A stretch of 64,000 nucleotides of DNA from Polyangiaceae bacterium. Its GTDB lineage: Bacteria; Myxococcota_A; Polyangia; Polyangiales; Polyangiaceae. Positions 9,575-19,230 of this stretch are shown here, one piece after another. The translations under genes and the position numbers were made by a program. The notes under the pieces were generated by a model that was not told the DNA's origin, made no database searches, and saw only the letters and a list, made by a program, of their open reading frames with translations. The DNA is taken from positions 62,001 through 126,000 of the forward strand of contig WQZB01000002.1 in the NCBI GenBank assembly GCA_009780955.1, given 5' to 3'. Positions within the stretch are counted from its first letter, which is position 1. Each line of letters begins with the position of its first letter.

Positions 9575-10495
9575 TCACGTTGATGCGAGTTCGAGGCACT
9601 CGACCAAGCGCGGCGCAATGCTTATGACATCTGCCCTGGGCAGTTGTGAGCTTGCTGGGTGCGAGTCGGTTCCTGTAATGGAAACGAACACGCCCGATGC
9701 AACAATCTTGTCAAGAGCATTGCCCGGCAGAACCAGGTGACTCGTGATTGCGTGCACGCACTTGGCTCCCGCATTGAGGTAGGCTGTGCCGGCTTGGATG
9801 AGTGACGAGCCCGTGCGGATCATATCGTCGTAAACCACGACCTCTTTGCCGTTCACATCGGCGTTCACACCCGTGACGACCAGGTTGCCGCTCGAGGGAT
9901 CGCGCTGCTTGTAAACGAACGCGGGCGTTGCGCCCATGTCGCGCGCCAGGCTCTGTACCCATTTTGCGCGGCCCGCGTCGCACGCGCCAAGCACGAAAGG
10001 CGTTTTCCCCATACGCTCGCGGATTTTCTTCGTGATGAGCGGCGCTCCATAGACGTGCCTGGTGAGCACGCGATCGCCAAAGTAAAACTCGATGCCGTCG
10101 GTGTGCAGATCGAAGAGGAACACGCGTGTGCCAGCCTCGGGCGCGGGAATCGAGCTGAGAAGCCGTGCGCGTGTTTTGGCGATGACGACCTCGCCGGCTC
10201 GCACGGCGCGCTCCATCGTAGAGTAGCCAAAATAGGGCATCACGATGGCCAGCGAGCGAGCGCCTGCGCGCGCGATGCCGCTCGCGAGGTCGAACACCTC
10301 GAGCCAGTCCATGTCGGTTGGCGTTCCTCCGAGCACGACGACGTCGCGTCCCCAAGGCTCGGATGTGATGCGCAGATAGCGCTCGCCGTCGGGAAAGAAC
10401 TTCCTTTCGATGCGGCCGGGCTCGAAGTTGCCGGCGGCGAGGAAGGATGGCTCGAGGTAATCGTACGACGGGATCGTAAAGAGCAGACGCGACAT
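9575..10495 (-). CDS. prs: Ribose-phosphate pyrophosphokinase (PRPP synthetase)
   Basis: Makes 5-phosphoribosyl-1-pyrophosphate from ribose-5-phosphate and ATP for nucleotide and His/Trp synthesis. 306 residues from ATG 10495 (MSRLLFTIPSYDYLEPS); an in-frame start 42 bp further upstream adds an unlikely tail. Family features: FPDGERYLRI, PYFGYSTMERAVRAGEVVIAK, FLFDLHTDGIEFYF, and the PRPP-binding loop VVYDDMIRTGSSL. The loop is canonical in outline but the protein is divergent (GYSTMER where most enzymes have GYARQDR), so it belongs to a side branch of the family. Oriented as glgP, 96 bp upstream of it. Confidence 0.85.
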   Translation of the reverse strand: MSRLLFTIPSYDYLEPSFLAAGNFEPGRIERKFFPDGERYLRITSEPWGRDVVVLGGTPTDMDWLEVFDLASGIARAGARSLAIVMPYFGYSTMERAVRAGEVVIAKTRARLLSSIPAPEAGTRVFLFDLHTDGIEFYFGDRVLTRHVYGAPLITKKIRERMGKTPFVLGACDAGRAKWVQSLARDMGATPAFVYKQRDPSSGNLVVTGVNADVNGKEVVVYDDMIRTGSSLIQAGTAYLNAGAKCVHAITSHLVLPGNALDKIVASGVFVSITGTDSHPASSQLPRADVISIAPRLVECLELAST

Positions 10496-10579
10496 GCTAC
10501 TTGCGTACCTATCACTTTCATGTGGTTCGCGCTGCAAGTCGGTTAGCGCGTCGGTGCTGGCCGGTGTACGCTAATTATC

Positions 10580-11101
10580 GTGGTTTCCGTTTCGCCGAAG
10601 ATTTCCTCGTTGGTGCTTGCAATAGGACTCGCGCTTGCCTCCTCTGGGTGCGCAAGACAGCCAACCATGCGTCTCAACCACGCTGAAATCAATGGCGTGC
10701 ACATTGCGCTGCCGCCAAGCGTTGGGGTTGTGATGACGCAGGTGATCGACGTTTACAATCCTAACCCATACGACGTCGCCATTCGCGCGATGCGCGGGCA
10801 GGTTACCATTGCCGACAAGTACACACTGCCGATCGACTTCCGTGCCCCAGGCGACGGCTTGTGGCTCGCTTCGGGCACCACGACGACGGTGCGCATTCCC
10901 GTCACCATCCCAATGCCTCTCGCGCTGGCAATTGGCCACGAAACAGTCACTTCGAATGTCGTGCCCTTTCGCGTGATCGGAAAAGCCGATGTAACTGCAA
11001 CGCGTACCTTCCAGCTCGAAAAAGACGACTACAGCGTCGATGCGCAAGGCACCTTCACAAGGCAGCAACTGCAGATCGCATTGGGCGGCGCCGTATTCTG
11101 A
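10580..11101 (+). CDS. LEA14-like (WHy/LEA_2 domain) lipoprotein
   Basis: 173-residue predicted lipoprotein. A GTG start gives a signal peptide with lipobox ASSGC (Cys at about residue 24). The rest is one beta-rich domain with the LEA_2 pattern: a hydrophobic strand, the conserved NPNPYDV (Asn-Pro-Asn-Pro), then a short beta segment with Gly-Thr/Thr runs. Such proteins are linked to desiccation or stress in plants and bacteria; a role here is inference. Divergent from prs, 84 bp away. Confidence 0.75.
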   Translation: MVSVSPKISSLVLAIGLALASSGCARQPTMRLNHAEINGVHIALPPSVGVVMTQVIDVYNPNPYDVAIRAMRGQVTIADKYTLPIDFRAPGDGLWLASGTTTTVRIPVTIPMPLALAIGHETVTSNVVPFRVIGKADVTATRTFQLEKDDYSVDAQGTFTRQQLQIALGGAVF

Positions 11102-11117
11102 AACGGTCTAACGCGTC

Positions 11118-11405
11118 TTACGCTGCGCTCTGCACATTCTCGCGCACTACGCTCGGATGACGCGCAGCAATGCGGAGCAACGCGAGCGCAGGACCCTCGG
11201 GCTGTTTACGATCGTGCTCCCAGCTGCGAAGCCTGTGTACGCTGATGCCGAGCGCTTCGGCAAACTGAGTCTGCGACAGCCCGATAAAGCGCCGCAGAGC
11301 GGTCACATCGCCAGGTTCGAGTTCGCCGCGGATAATGCGTTCGCGCTGGCTTCGTCGCATGGCTCGCGCGAAATCAGCTCGAGTTAGTTCGGAAATGGCT
11401 TTCAC
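11118..11405 (-). CDS. Helix-turn-helix antitoxin of a BrnT-type module
   Basis: 95-residue DNA-binding protein with an XRE-like helix-turn-helix: LRRFIGLSQTQFAEALGISVHRLRSWE, flanked by a charged N-terminal helix. Starts at GTG 11405, whose bases overlap the toxin stop (GTGA), the toxin being the upstream gene on this strand. The toxin-first order with an HTH partner is common in BrnT- and HigBA-like modules, where the second protein neutralises the toxin and represses the operon. Confidence 0.8.
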   Translation of the reverse strand: MKAISELTRADFARAMRRSQRERIIRGELEPGDVTALRRFIGLSQTQFAEALGISVHRLRSWEHDRKQPEGPALALLRIAARHPSVVRENVQSAA

Positions 11406-11692
11406 GCGTCCTTCTCCATGTGCTCGATGTAGAGCGCTCTCTCGGTTTTGCTTGCCCAGCGGGCACTGATAAGCCGTATCGTGTCCTCGTTTCTTTCCGT
11501 GTAGACGATCAATACGAGACCACGACGAATGGGGCCAATGGCGATGAACCGTTCCTCTGTGTCCAAATGCTCAGAATCGTAGATCTCAAAGAAGTCGACC
11601 TTGGAGGTAAAGAGCTCTTTGGCCTCGTTGAAGCTGACGCCGTGCTTCGCGACGTTATGACGCTCCTTTTTCGGATCCCATTCGAACCTCAC
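11402..11692 (-). CDS. brnT: BrnT-family ribonuclease toxin
   Basis: Small RelE-fold ribonuclease toxin, 96 residues if started at GTG 11692. Family hallmarks: FEWDPKKERHNVAKHGVSFNEAKELF at the N-terminus, then EERFIAIGPIRRGLVLIVYTER and ISAR(W). The open frame extends upstream to 11890, but that part looks non-coding and overlaps mdtC, so the GTG directly before the conserved block is chosen; no clear ribosome-binding site is seen. Overlaps the antitoxin by 4 bp and lies 61 bp after mdtC on the same strand. Confidence 0.85.
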   Translation of the reverse strand: MRFEWDPKKERHNVAKHGVSFNEAKELFTSKVDFFEIYDSEHLDTEERFIAIGPIRRGLVLIVYTERNEDTIRLISARWASKTERALYIEHMEKDA

Positions 11693-11753
11693 TGGAAGAA
11701 GTGTCGATCGCCGACTGGTGATGTCAACTGCCAAAAGGAGAGGGCGGCTGCGC

Positions 11754-14700
11754 CTATGCCTGTACGGGAGCGAGCTCGTCGGCCCTGCGCTTCCGCTTCG
11801 TGAAGCGGTCGAGCGCCAAGTAAATGACCGGAGTAGTGAACAGCGTGAGCGCTTGCGAGAACAGAAGCCCACCGATGATTGCGATGCCAAGCGGGCGCCG
11901 CAATTCAGAGCCGACTTCGGTGCTTATCGTGAGCGGCACTGCGCCGAAGAGCGCCGCGAGCGTCGTCATCATGATGGGCCGGAAACGCAGCAGCGCAGCT
12001 TTTGTAATCGCTTCTTCGGACGACAGACCTTCATCACGCTCGGCCTCGATCGCAAAGTCGATCATCATGATCGCGTTCTTTTTGACGATGCCGATGAGAA
12101 GGATGATCCCGATGAGGGCAATGATACTGAACTCCGTTTTCGTCACGAGCAGCGCGACGAGTGCACCAACGCCGGCTGACGGCAACGTCGACAAAATGGT
12201 GATCGGATGCACATAACTTTCGTAGAGCACACCGAGCACGATGTAGACCGTGATGAGTGCGGCGAGGATGAGCCACGGCTCGCTCTTGAGTGAGTCCGTG
12301 AATGCCTGCGCGGTTCCGGAGAACTCCGCACTCATGGATGCGGGCATGCCAATGTCGGCTTCGGCCCTGTGAATGGCCGTGATGGCATCGCTCAGAGATG
12401 AGCCTTGAGCGAGGTTGAACGAGATCGTGGTCGAGGGAAATTGCCCCTGATGGCTGATCGACAGCGCCGTGCTGTTCGTACGCGACTGGGTGATCGCACT
12501 CATGGGCACGGGACCGCCCGTTCCTGGTGCATACACGTCACTCACGGACTCGGGACGTGCCGCGAAGGCTGGCTTGGCCTCGAGCACGACACGGTATTGG
12601 TTCATCGTTGCGAACGTCGTGGCAATCTGCCGCTGACCGTATGCATCGTAGAGCGTATCGTCGATCTGCTGCATGCTGATGCCGAGGCGAGAGGCAGTCT
12701 CGCGGTCGACATCGAAACGGAATTCGAGCCCGGCGACTTGGAGATCGGTGTTGACGTCTTTGAGTTGGGGAAGCTTCCGCAGTCGATCGAGTACGCGCGG
12801 ACTCCACGTGCGAAGCTCGGCGAGGTCGGCGTCTTGGATCGTGTATTGGTACTGCGTGCGCGCAAGGCGACCGCCAACGCGCACGTCTTGTACGGCCTGC
12901 AGGTAGATGGTGATGCCTTCGAGTTTTGCAAGCTTCGGCCTTAGACGGTTGATGATGGTGTCGGCATTCGCGCGTTTGCCTGGTTTGAGTTCGATGGACA
13001 CGTTGCCCGTGTTGCCCGTGCCGCCTCCAGGACCGCCGCCCACGAATGCCACGACGTGGTTGATGTCCGGATCCGTCATCAAGACCTTGACGGCGGCCTC
13101 TTCGCGCTTTGCCATGGACGGGAAGGAGACGTCCTGGGGTGCTTCGGCGAAGCCCATGATCTGTCCGACGTCTTGCTGCGGGAAAAGCCCCTTCGGGATC
13201 TTTATGAAGAGTGCAACCGTTGTCGCAATGGTCGCGAACGTGAGGACGCCAACGAGCTTGTGGCGCCGAATGGCCCACGCGAGCGAACGCCCGTAGATGC
13301 GGACGAAGAAATCAAAGACGCGCTCGCTCGCCGTGTAGAGCCTGCCGTGCCCGCCCGTGTCGTGCTTCAGAAGTCGTGAACACATCATCGGCGTCAACGT
13401 GAGCGATACGACAGCCGACATGGAGATGGCGACGCTGAGCGTGACGGCGAACTCGCGAAAGAGCCGCCCAACGATGCCGCCCATGAGCAAAATGGGCAGA
13501 AAAACAGCAAGGAGCGAAACCGTGATCGACACGATGGTAAAGCCGATTTGCTTCGACCCCTCGAGCGCAGCTTGCAACGGTGGCTTGCCTAGTTCGATGT
13601 GGCGCGTGACGTTTTCCGTCACGACGATGGCGTCGTCGACAACGAAACCCGTCGCGATGGTGAGCGCCATCAACGAAAGGTTGTCGAGGCTATAGCCGAG
13701 CAAGTACATGATGCCGAACGTTCCCACGATGGAAAGCGGTACGGCGACGCTTGGAATGGCTGTTGCTCGCAGCGAACGCAAGAAGATGAAGACGACGAAA
13801 ATGACGAGCCCAAGGCTGATGAGAAGCGTGCGCTCGACGTCTCTGACCGACGCACGCACGCTCTGCGTTCGATCGATGGCCACTTCGAGCTTGATGGCGG
13901 GTGAGATGGAACTTGCGAGGTTCGGCAAAACGGCCTTGATGCGTTCGTTCGTCTTGACGATGTTCGCGCCTGGCTGGCGACGAACCACGAGAAGCACCGA
14001 GCGCACGCCGTTGGTCCAAGCGGCAAGGCGTTCGTTCTCGACCGAGTCATCGACGGTGGCGATATCGCGGACGCGCACGGCGTTCTCGTTTTGCCCGGCG
14101 ATGACGAGATTCCGATAAGCCGCCGCGCCGAAGAGTTGATCGTTGGCGCCAACGATGCGCGCCCGCACGTCGCCCGCGAGCACGCCCTTCGGCGAATCGA
14201 CGGTACTCGCCATGAGCCGCGCGCGCACGTCCTCCATCGTGAGGCCGATACCGGCCAATGCGACGGGATCGGCGCGTACGCGAACCGCCGGTTGCGTTGA
14301 GCCGCCGACGAACACTTGTCCCACACCCTCGATCTGCGAGATGCGTTGCGCGAGGATCGTCGTGGCCGCGTCGGCCACTTGGTCGATCGGGATCGTCTCG
14401 CTCGTGGCCGAGATGATGATGATCGGCGCGTCAGCCGGGTTGATTTTGCGGTACGACGGGAGCGTCGGCAGGTTCGGTGGCAGCTCGCCGCCCGCGGCGT
14501 TGATCGCTGCCTGAACGTCGCGCGCCGCGCTGTCGATATCGCGGTCGAGATCGAACTGGATGGTGATACTCGTCGATCCGAGCGCGCTCGACGACGTCAT
14601 TTCCGAGACACCCGCGATGCGTCCCAAGCGTCGCTCGAGCGGTGTGGCAACCGACGACGCCATGGTCTCGGGACTCGCGCCTGGTAATGCGCCGCTGACC

Positions 14701-14837
14701 AAGATGGTTGGAAAATCGACGCGGGGCAGTGGCGCGACGGGCAACAGATCGTACGCGAGAAAACCCGCGAGCAAGATCGCTGCCGAGAGCAGCGCGGTCG
14801 CGATGGGTCGGTGGACGAAGGGGGCCGAAACGTTCAT
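11754..14837 (-). CDS. mdtC: RND multidrug efflux permease (MdtC-like)
   Basis: Inner-membrane proton/drug antiporter of the AcrB superfamily, 1027 residues from ATG 14837, which overlaps the preceding gene's stop (ATGA). N-terminal helix SAPFVHRPIATALLSAAILL, porter domain, then the internal duplication with twelve helices in all. Hallmarks: TGFVVDDAIVVTENV (proton-relay aspartates on helix 4), the GIVKKNAIMMIDFA block of helix 10 and RFRPIMMTTLAALFGAVPL. Two different permeases in one operon recall E. coli MdtBC, which work as a B2C hetero-trimer. Fourth gene of the efflux operon. Confidence 0.93.
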   Translation of the reverse strand: MNVSAPFVHRPIATALLSAAILLAGFLAYDLLPVAPLPRVDFPTILVSGALPGASPETMASSVATPLERRLGRIAGVSEMTSSSALGSTSITIQFDLDRDIDSAARDVQAAINAAGGELPPNLPTLPSYRKINPADAPIIIISATSETIPIDQVADAATTILAQRISQIEGVGQVFVGGSTQPAVRVRADPVALAGIGLTMEDVRARLMASTVDSPKGVLAGDVRARIVGANDQLFGAAAYRNLVIAGQNENAVRVRDIATVDDSVENERLAAWTNGVRSVLLVVRRQPGANIVKTNERIKAVLPNLASSISPAIKLEVAIDRTQSVRASVRDVERTLLISLGLVIFVVFIFLRSLRATAIPSVAVPLSIVGTFGIMYLLGYSLDNLSLMALTIATGFVVDDAIVVTENVTRHIELGKPPLQAALEGSKQIGFTIVSITVSLLAVFLPILLMGGIVGRLFREFAVTLSVAISMSAVVSLTLTPMMCSRLLKHDTGGHGRLYTASERVFDFFVRIYGRSLAWAIRRHKLVGVLTFATIATTVALFIKIPKGLFPQQDVGQIMGFAEAPQDVSFPSMAKREEAAVKVLMTDPDINHVVAFVGGGPGGGTGNTGNVSIELKPGKRANADTIINRLRPKLAKLEGITIYLQAVQDVRVGGRLARTQYQYTIQDADLAELRTWSPRVLDRLRKLPQLKDVNTDLQVAGLEFRFDVDRETASRLGISMQQIDDTLYDAYGQRQIATTFATMNQYRVVLEAKPAFAARPESVSDVYAPGTGGPVPMSAITQSRTNSTALSISHQGQFPSTTISFNLAQGSSLSDAITAIHRAEADIGMPASMSAEFSGTAQAFTDSLKSEPWLILAALITVYIVLGVLYESYVHPITILSTLPSAGVGALVALLVTKTEFSIIALIGIILLIGIVKKNAIMMIDFAIEAERDEGLSSEEAITKAALLRFRPIMMTTLAALFGAVPLTISTEVGSELRRPLGIAIIGGLLFSQALTLFTTPVIYLALDRFTKRKRRADELAPVQA

Positions 14838-17800
14838 GAGAGCGCTTTGTCGCCTTCGGGGCGGATGCCTTGCTTGGTGCGCCAACGCGCGAGCCTGCGG
14901 CCTATTTTATCCATGGCGAGGTAGATCACGGGTGTCGTGTAGAGCGTCAACACCTGCGAGACGATGAGACCTCCGACGATGGTGATGCCGAGCGGCCGGC
15001 GTAGTTCGGCGCCCGTGCCCGTGCCAATCGCGAGCGGGACGCCACCGAGCAATGCGGCCATCGTGGTCATCATGATCGGGCGGAATCGGAGCAAGCACGC
15101 CTGATGGATGGCCTCGCGCGGCGGCATCCCATGCTCGCGCTCCGCCTCGAGCGCGAAGTCGATCATCATGATGGCGTTCTTTTTGACGATGCCGATGAGC
15201 AGCACGATTCCGATGAGCGCGATAATTGTAAAATGCAAGCGAGTCAGAATCAGCGCGAGCAGCGCGCCCACGCCTGCCGACGGCAGCGTGGAGAGAATGG
15301 TAATCGGGTGGATGGTGCTTTCGTAAAGGACCCCAAGGACGATGTAGACGGTGATGAGTGCGGCGAGCACGAGCGCCGGTTCGCTTGCGAGCGATTCGCT
15401 AAAAGCCTTTGCCGTGCCTTGAAATGCGCCGTGAACGCCGGGCGGAAGGTCCAGATTCGCCACGGCCTTTTCGATGGAAGTGACGGCGTCGCCGAGAGAT
15501 GCCTCGGGCGCCGTGTCGAACGAGATGGTGACGGAAGTAAACTGCCCTTGCCGATTGATGGAGAGCGGAGCGGTGCCCTGGTGAACGGTCACGAACGTCG
15601 TGAGCGGCACTTGCACTCCATTGGATGAGCGGACGAAAAGTTGCGCGAGCGCTTGCTCGTCCTTGCGCAGATCCGGGCGCATCTCGAGTACGACGCGATA
15701 GAGATTGAGCTGCGTGAAGATGGTCAGGATCTGCCGCTGGCCGAATGCGTTGTAGAGCACGTCGGCAATGGCTTGTGTGGACACGCCGAGACGCAAGGCC
15801 GTGTCGCGATCGATCTCGAGCTGCGTGCTCAAGCCGCGTGCGCCAAGATCGCTGGTGACCGAGCGGACTTCGGAGAGATGCGTGATGGTGTCGATGACAC
15901 GCGATGCGTGGGAGGCGAGCTCCACGGGGTCGGCATCTTCGACGGTGTACTGATAGGGCGTGCGGCTCGGGCGCGTATCGATCTGCAGATCCTGCACCGC
16001 CTGTATGAACGTGCTCACGCCGGCGAGTCCGGCAAGCTTCGGCTGCAGGCGCGCGATGATGTCGCTTGCGTCGGCTTTGCGGTCTTCGCGCGGCTTGAGC
16101 GTGATCGAAAGACGTCCCACGTTCGAGGTGGGGTTTGTCCCGTCCGAGCCGATGAAGGAGGCAACCGAGACAACGTCAGGATCTTTCAGGATGACGTCTG
16201 CGACCGAGGTTTGAAAATCCATCATGCGCGCGAACGAAGTGTCGGGCGGCGCTTCCGTGACAGCGATGAGCAATCCCGTGTCTTCGAGCGGGAAGAAGCC
16301 TTTGGGAATGAACCAAGCGAGCAGGCCCGTGAGAACGACGGTGAGGAGCGTGGCGATGAGTGTCGTGCGCGTGTGGTTGAGTACCCAACGAAGGCCGCGA
16401 TCGTAAAATTGGATCATGGCCTCGAAGCCGCGTTCCGAGAGTTGATAGAGCCGTCCACGCTCTTCGGGTTTTGGTTCGGGTCGCAAGAGGTGCCCGCACA
16501 TCATGGCCGTCAGCGTCAGAGACAGCACTGCGCTGACGACGATGGATGCGGCGAGCGTGACTGCGAACTCGCGGAACAGGCGTCCTATGAGCCCTGTCAT
16601 GAACAGAAGCGGGATCAAAACCGCGACGAGGGACACGGTGAGCGAAACGATCGTAAAACCGATTTGCTTCGCACCTTTGAGCGCGGCAACCATCGGCGTT
16701 TCGCCCTCCTCGATATAGCGGGCGATGTTTTCGATCATCACGATGGCGTCGTCGACGACGAATCCGGTCGCGATGGTCAGCGCCATGAGCGACAGATTGT
16801 TCAGGCTGTAGCCGACGAGGTACATGATGCCGAAGGTACCGACGAGCGACAGCGGCACGGCGATGCTCGGGATGATCGTCGCGCGAAGATTTCGCAAGAA
16901 GACGAACATCACGAGGACCACGAGGCCGATCGTGATGACGAGCGTGATTTCAACATCCTTGACCGAAGCGCGCACCGTCTCGGTGCGGTCGCCGAGAACG
17001 CGGATGTCGATGCCCTGTGGGACCAACACTTTGAGCTTTGGCAAAAGCGCTTTGACCTTGTCGGCAACCTGGATGACGTTCGCACCGGGTTGACGCTGCA
17101 CATTCAAAATGATGGCGCGCTGATCGTTTGCCCACGCCGCGAGCTCGGCGTTCTCGACACCATCGACCACTTGGGCAATGTCGCCGAGACGAACGGGGCC
17201 GCCGTTGGCGTACCCAACAATGATCGGTCGAAAGGCGTCGGCGTCGTGCGGGAGCTGATCGTTCGTTGCAAGTGTGTAGTCCTGGCGGGCTCCGTCGATG
17301 TTGCCCTTGGCTTGGTTGACGCTTGCGGCGACGAGCGTGGTGCGCACGTCGTCGAGCGACAACCCCGTGCCTGCTACCGCCAGCGGATCGACTTGCACGC
17401 GCACGGCGGGTTTTTGCGCTCCTCCAAGGGTCACGAGTCCGACGCCCGAGACCTGCGAGATCTTTTGCGCGAGCACGGAGTCAGCGACGTCGTTCACCTC
17501 CCATAGCGACAACGACTGCGACGAGATGCCAAGCGTGAGAATGGGTGCATCGGCGGGGTTGCTTTTGCTGTAGGTAGGCGGCGTGGGCAATGTGCGAGGC
17601 AAGAGCGTTGCCGCGGCGTTGATCGCGGCTTGCACGTCCTGCTGGGCGGCATCGATGCTGCGATCGAGGACGAAGACGAGGGTGATCTGCGAGTTGCCGA
17701 AGCTCGAGGTGCTCGTCATTTGCGCGAGCGACGGCATCTGCCCGAATTGACGCTCGAGCGGCGTTGTCACCGACTCCGCCATTGTCTGCGCGCTCGCGCC

Positions 17801-17956
17801 AGGCAGGAACGTGGAGACGACGATGGTAGGGTAGTCGACCTGTGGCAAGGCAGCGACCGGCAGCTCGCGGAACGCGATCACGCCCGAGAGAAACAGGCCG
17901 ATCATCAAGAGCGTCGTCGCGACCGGGCGACGGATGAACGGCTCGGAAATACTCAC
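14834..17956 (-). CDS. mdtB: RND multidrug efflux permease (MdtB-like)
   Basis: 1040-residue RND permease, paralogue of the downstream gene. GTG start overlapping the adaptor's stop. Sequence marks: SEPFIRRPVATTLLMIGLFL, GFVVDDAIVMIENIARY (helix 4 aspartates), GIVKKNAIMMIDFALEAER and RFRPIMMTTMAALLGGVPLA. Full length for the family (about 1040). Third gene of the tolC-mdtA-mdtB-mdtC operon; coupled by 4-bp overlaps on both sides, so B and C are presumably made in fixed ratio for a mixed trimer. A 621-codon open frame on the opposite strand is a shadow. Confidence 0.93.
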   Translation of the reverse strand: MSISEPFIRRPVATTLLMIGLFLSGVIAFRELPVAALPQVDYPTIVVSTFLPGASAQTMAESVTTPLERQFGQMPSLAQMTSTSSFGNSQITLVFVLDRSIDAAQQDVQAAINAAATLLPRTLPTPPTYSKSNPADAPILTLGISSQSLSLWEVNDVADSVLAQKISQVSGVGLVTLGGAQKPAVRVQVDPLAVAGTGLSLDDVRTTLVAASVNQAKGNIDGARQDYTLATNDQLPHDADAFRPIIVGYANGGPVRLGDIAQVVDGVENAELAAWANDQRAIILNVQRQPGANVIQVADKVKALLPKLKVLVPQGIDIRVLGDRTETVRASVKDVEITLVITIGLVVLVMFVFLRNLRATIIPSIAVPLSLVGTFGIMYLVGYSLNNLSLMALTIATGFVVDDAIVMIENIARYIEEGETPMVAALKGAKQIGFTIVSLTVSLVAVLIPLLFMTGLIGRLFREFAVTLAASIVVSAVLSLTLTAMMCGHLLRPEPKPEERGRLYQLSERGFEAMIQFYDRGLRWVLNHTRTTLIATLLTVVLTGLLAWFIPKGFFPLEDTGLLIAVTEAPPDTSFARMMDFQTSVADVILKDPDVVSVASFIGSDGTNPTSNVGRLSITLKPREDRKADASDIIARLQPKLAGLAGVSTFIQAVQDLQIDTRPSRTPYQYTVEDADPVELASHASRVIDTITHLSEVRSVTSDLGARGLSTQLEIDRDTALRLGVSTQAIADVLYNAFGQRQILTIFTQLNLYRVVLEMRPDLRKDEQALAQLFVRSSNGVQVPLTTFVTVHQGTAPLSINRQGQFTSVTISFDTAPEASLGDAVTSIEKAVANLDLPPGVHGAFQGTAKAFSESLASEPALVLAALITVYIVLGVLYESTIHPITILSTLPSAGVGALLALILTRLHFTIIALIGIVLLIGIVKKNAIMMIDFALEAEREHGMPPREAIHQACLLRFRPIMMTTMAALLGGVPLAIGTGTGAELRRPLGITIVGGLIVSQVLTLYTTPVIYLAMDKIGRRLARWRTKQGIRPEGDKALS

Positions 17957-19230
17957 GGCGTTGCCTTTGGTGCGGCTGGCGTGGCTGGCGTGGCTGGCGT
18001 GGCTGGCGTGGCCGCATGCGCCGAAACGCGGCTTCCGGGGCGAAGCTGATTCTGCCCATCGGTAACGACGATCTCACCCTCGTTGAGGCCCGAGCTGATG
18101 ACGGCAACATCGCCCTGGATCAACTCCAAAACGACGGGCTTGGGGGTCGCGACTTGATCGGCAGAAACGACGTACGCGAAGGTGCCGTTCGGCCCTCGCT
18201 GCACGGCCGAACCCGGAACGACGAGTGCACCCGTAACGGTTGCAACACGCACGCGTGCCTTCACAAACGCGTTCGGCCAGAGCGCGCGGTGTGGGTTGGG
18301 CATGACGGCCCTTAGGCGGATGGTCGCCGTTGCCGCATTGACCTGGTTGTCGACGACGAGGAGCTCCCCCTCACCGAGCTTCTGCACGCCGTCGCGGGCG
18401 TATGCCACCACCTCGGGCTTGCCTTTGGCGAGTGCCGCCTGCACGGCCGGCAAGTCGTCTTGCGGCAGGGTGAAGATCACGGTGATGGGATCGAGCTTCG
18501 TAACAATCACGATGCCCGTCGTATCCGCGGCATGGACGATGTTGCCTTGGTCGACGAGGCGTACGCCCGTGACACCGTCGACCGGAGAGCGGATGTGAGC
18601 GAAGTCGAGCTGCAATTTCGCGTTGTCGATCTGCGCGTGATCGCCGCGCGTGGTGCCCTCGAGTTGCCCCACCAGGGCGCGCTGATCGTCGAGTTGCTGC
18701 TGAGCAATGAGATTGCCTTTGCGAAGCGTCTCGTAGCGTTCGAGGTTGAGGCGCGCATCGGCAAGCTGCGCCTCGTCGCGTTGAAGGGCTGCTTCCGCGG
18801 TGCGCTGCTGAATGGCGAACGGGCGCGTGTCGACGACGGCGAGCAGATCGCCCTTTTTGACGTCTTGACCTTCCTTGTAGAGTACATCGGTGAGTGTGCC
18901 GTCCACGATCGTTCGCACGGTGATCGTGGCAAGCGAGGTGACGGTGCCGAGCCCTTCGTGGATGATGGGGACGTCGCGTTTGACGACCGTGGCAGTGGCA
19001 ACGGGCACGACGCGATCGGTGCCCGGGGCGCTGCCGGGAGCGGCGGGTGCGGCTCGCGCGGCGGCCGATCCGCTCGGCGCAGAGCCTGCTACTACGGCGC
19101 TGCCCACGGGCGGAGGATTCATGGGCTCGGCTCCGCGTGCACGACAGCTCGTGTTGAAGAGCAGCGCATAGGTGCCCGCGAGCACGAGTGAACCAACAAG
19201 CAGCATCACGATGCGAGTTTTCGCGATCAT
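17953..19230 (-). CDS. mdtA: RND efflux membrane fusion protein (MdtA-like)
   Basis: 425-residue periplasmic adaptor linking the RND pumps to the outer-membrane channel. N-terminal anchor (about residues 7-27), an Ala/Pro/Gly-rich linker to about residue 75, then lipoyl, hairpin and barrel domains: HEGLGTVTSLATITVR, DGTLTDVLYKEGQDVKKGDLLAVVD, LDFAHIRSPVDGVTGVRLVDQGN. The C-terminus is a low-complexity tail of Ala-Thr-Pro triplets from a 9-bp repeat. ATG overlaps the TolC-like gene's stop, and its own stop overlaps the mdtB start. Confidence 0.92.
   Translation of the reverse strand: MIAKTRIVMLLVGSLVLAGTYALLFNTSCRARGAEPMNPPPVGSAVVAGSAPSGSAAARAAPAAPGSAPGTDRVVPVATATVVKRDVPIIHEGLGTVTSLATITVRTIVDGTLTDVLYKEGQDVKKGDLLAVVDTRPFAIQQRTAEAALQRDEAQLADARLNLERYETLRKGNLIAQQQLDDQRALVGQLEGTTRGDHAQIDNAKLQLDFAHIRSPVDGVTGVRLVDQGNIVHAADTTGIVIVTKLDPITVIFTLPQDDLPAVQAALAKGKPEVVAYARDGVQKLGEGELLVVDNQVNAATATIRLRAVMPNPHRALWPNAFVKARVRVATVTGALVVPGSAVQRGPNGTFAYVVSADQVATPKPVVLELIQGDVAVISSGLNEGEIVVTDGQNQLRPGSRVSAHAATPATPATPATPAAPKATP
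17972..18007 (-). repeat. 9-bp tandem repeat (about 4 copies) at the 3' end of mdtA
   Basis: Unit GTGGCTGGC (plus strand), first copy with one mismatch, encoding Ala-Thr-Pro triplets in the disordered C-terminal tail of the adaptor. Same 9-bp period as in glgP, different sequence. Confidence 0.8.

Noticed and set aside
15641-17506. 621-codon open frame on the plus strand
   Set aside because: Fully antisense to the mdtB gene, rich in Asp/Glu/Arg/His as high-GC shadow frames are, and without any domain.
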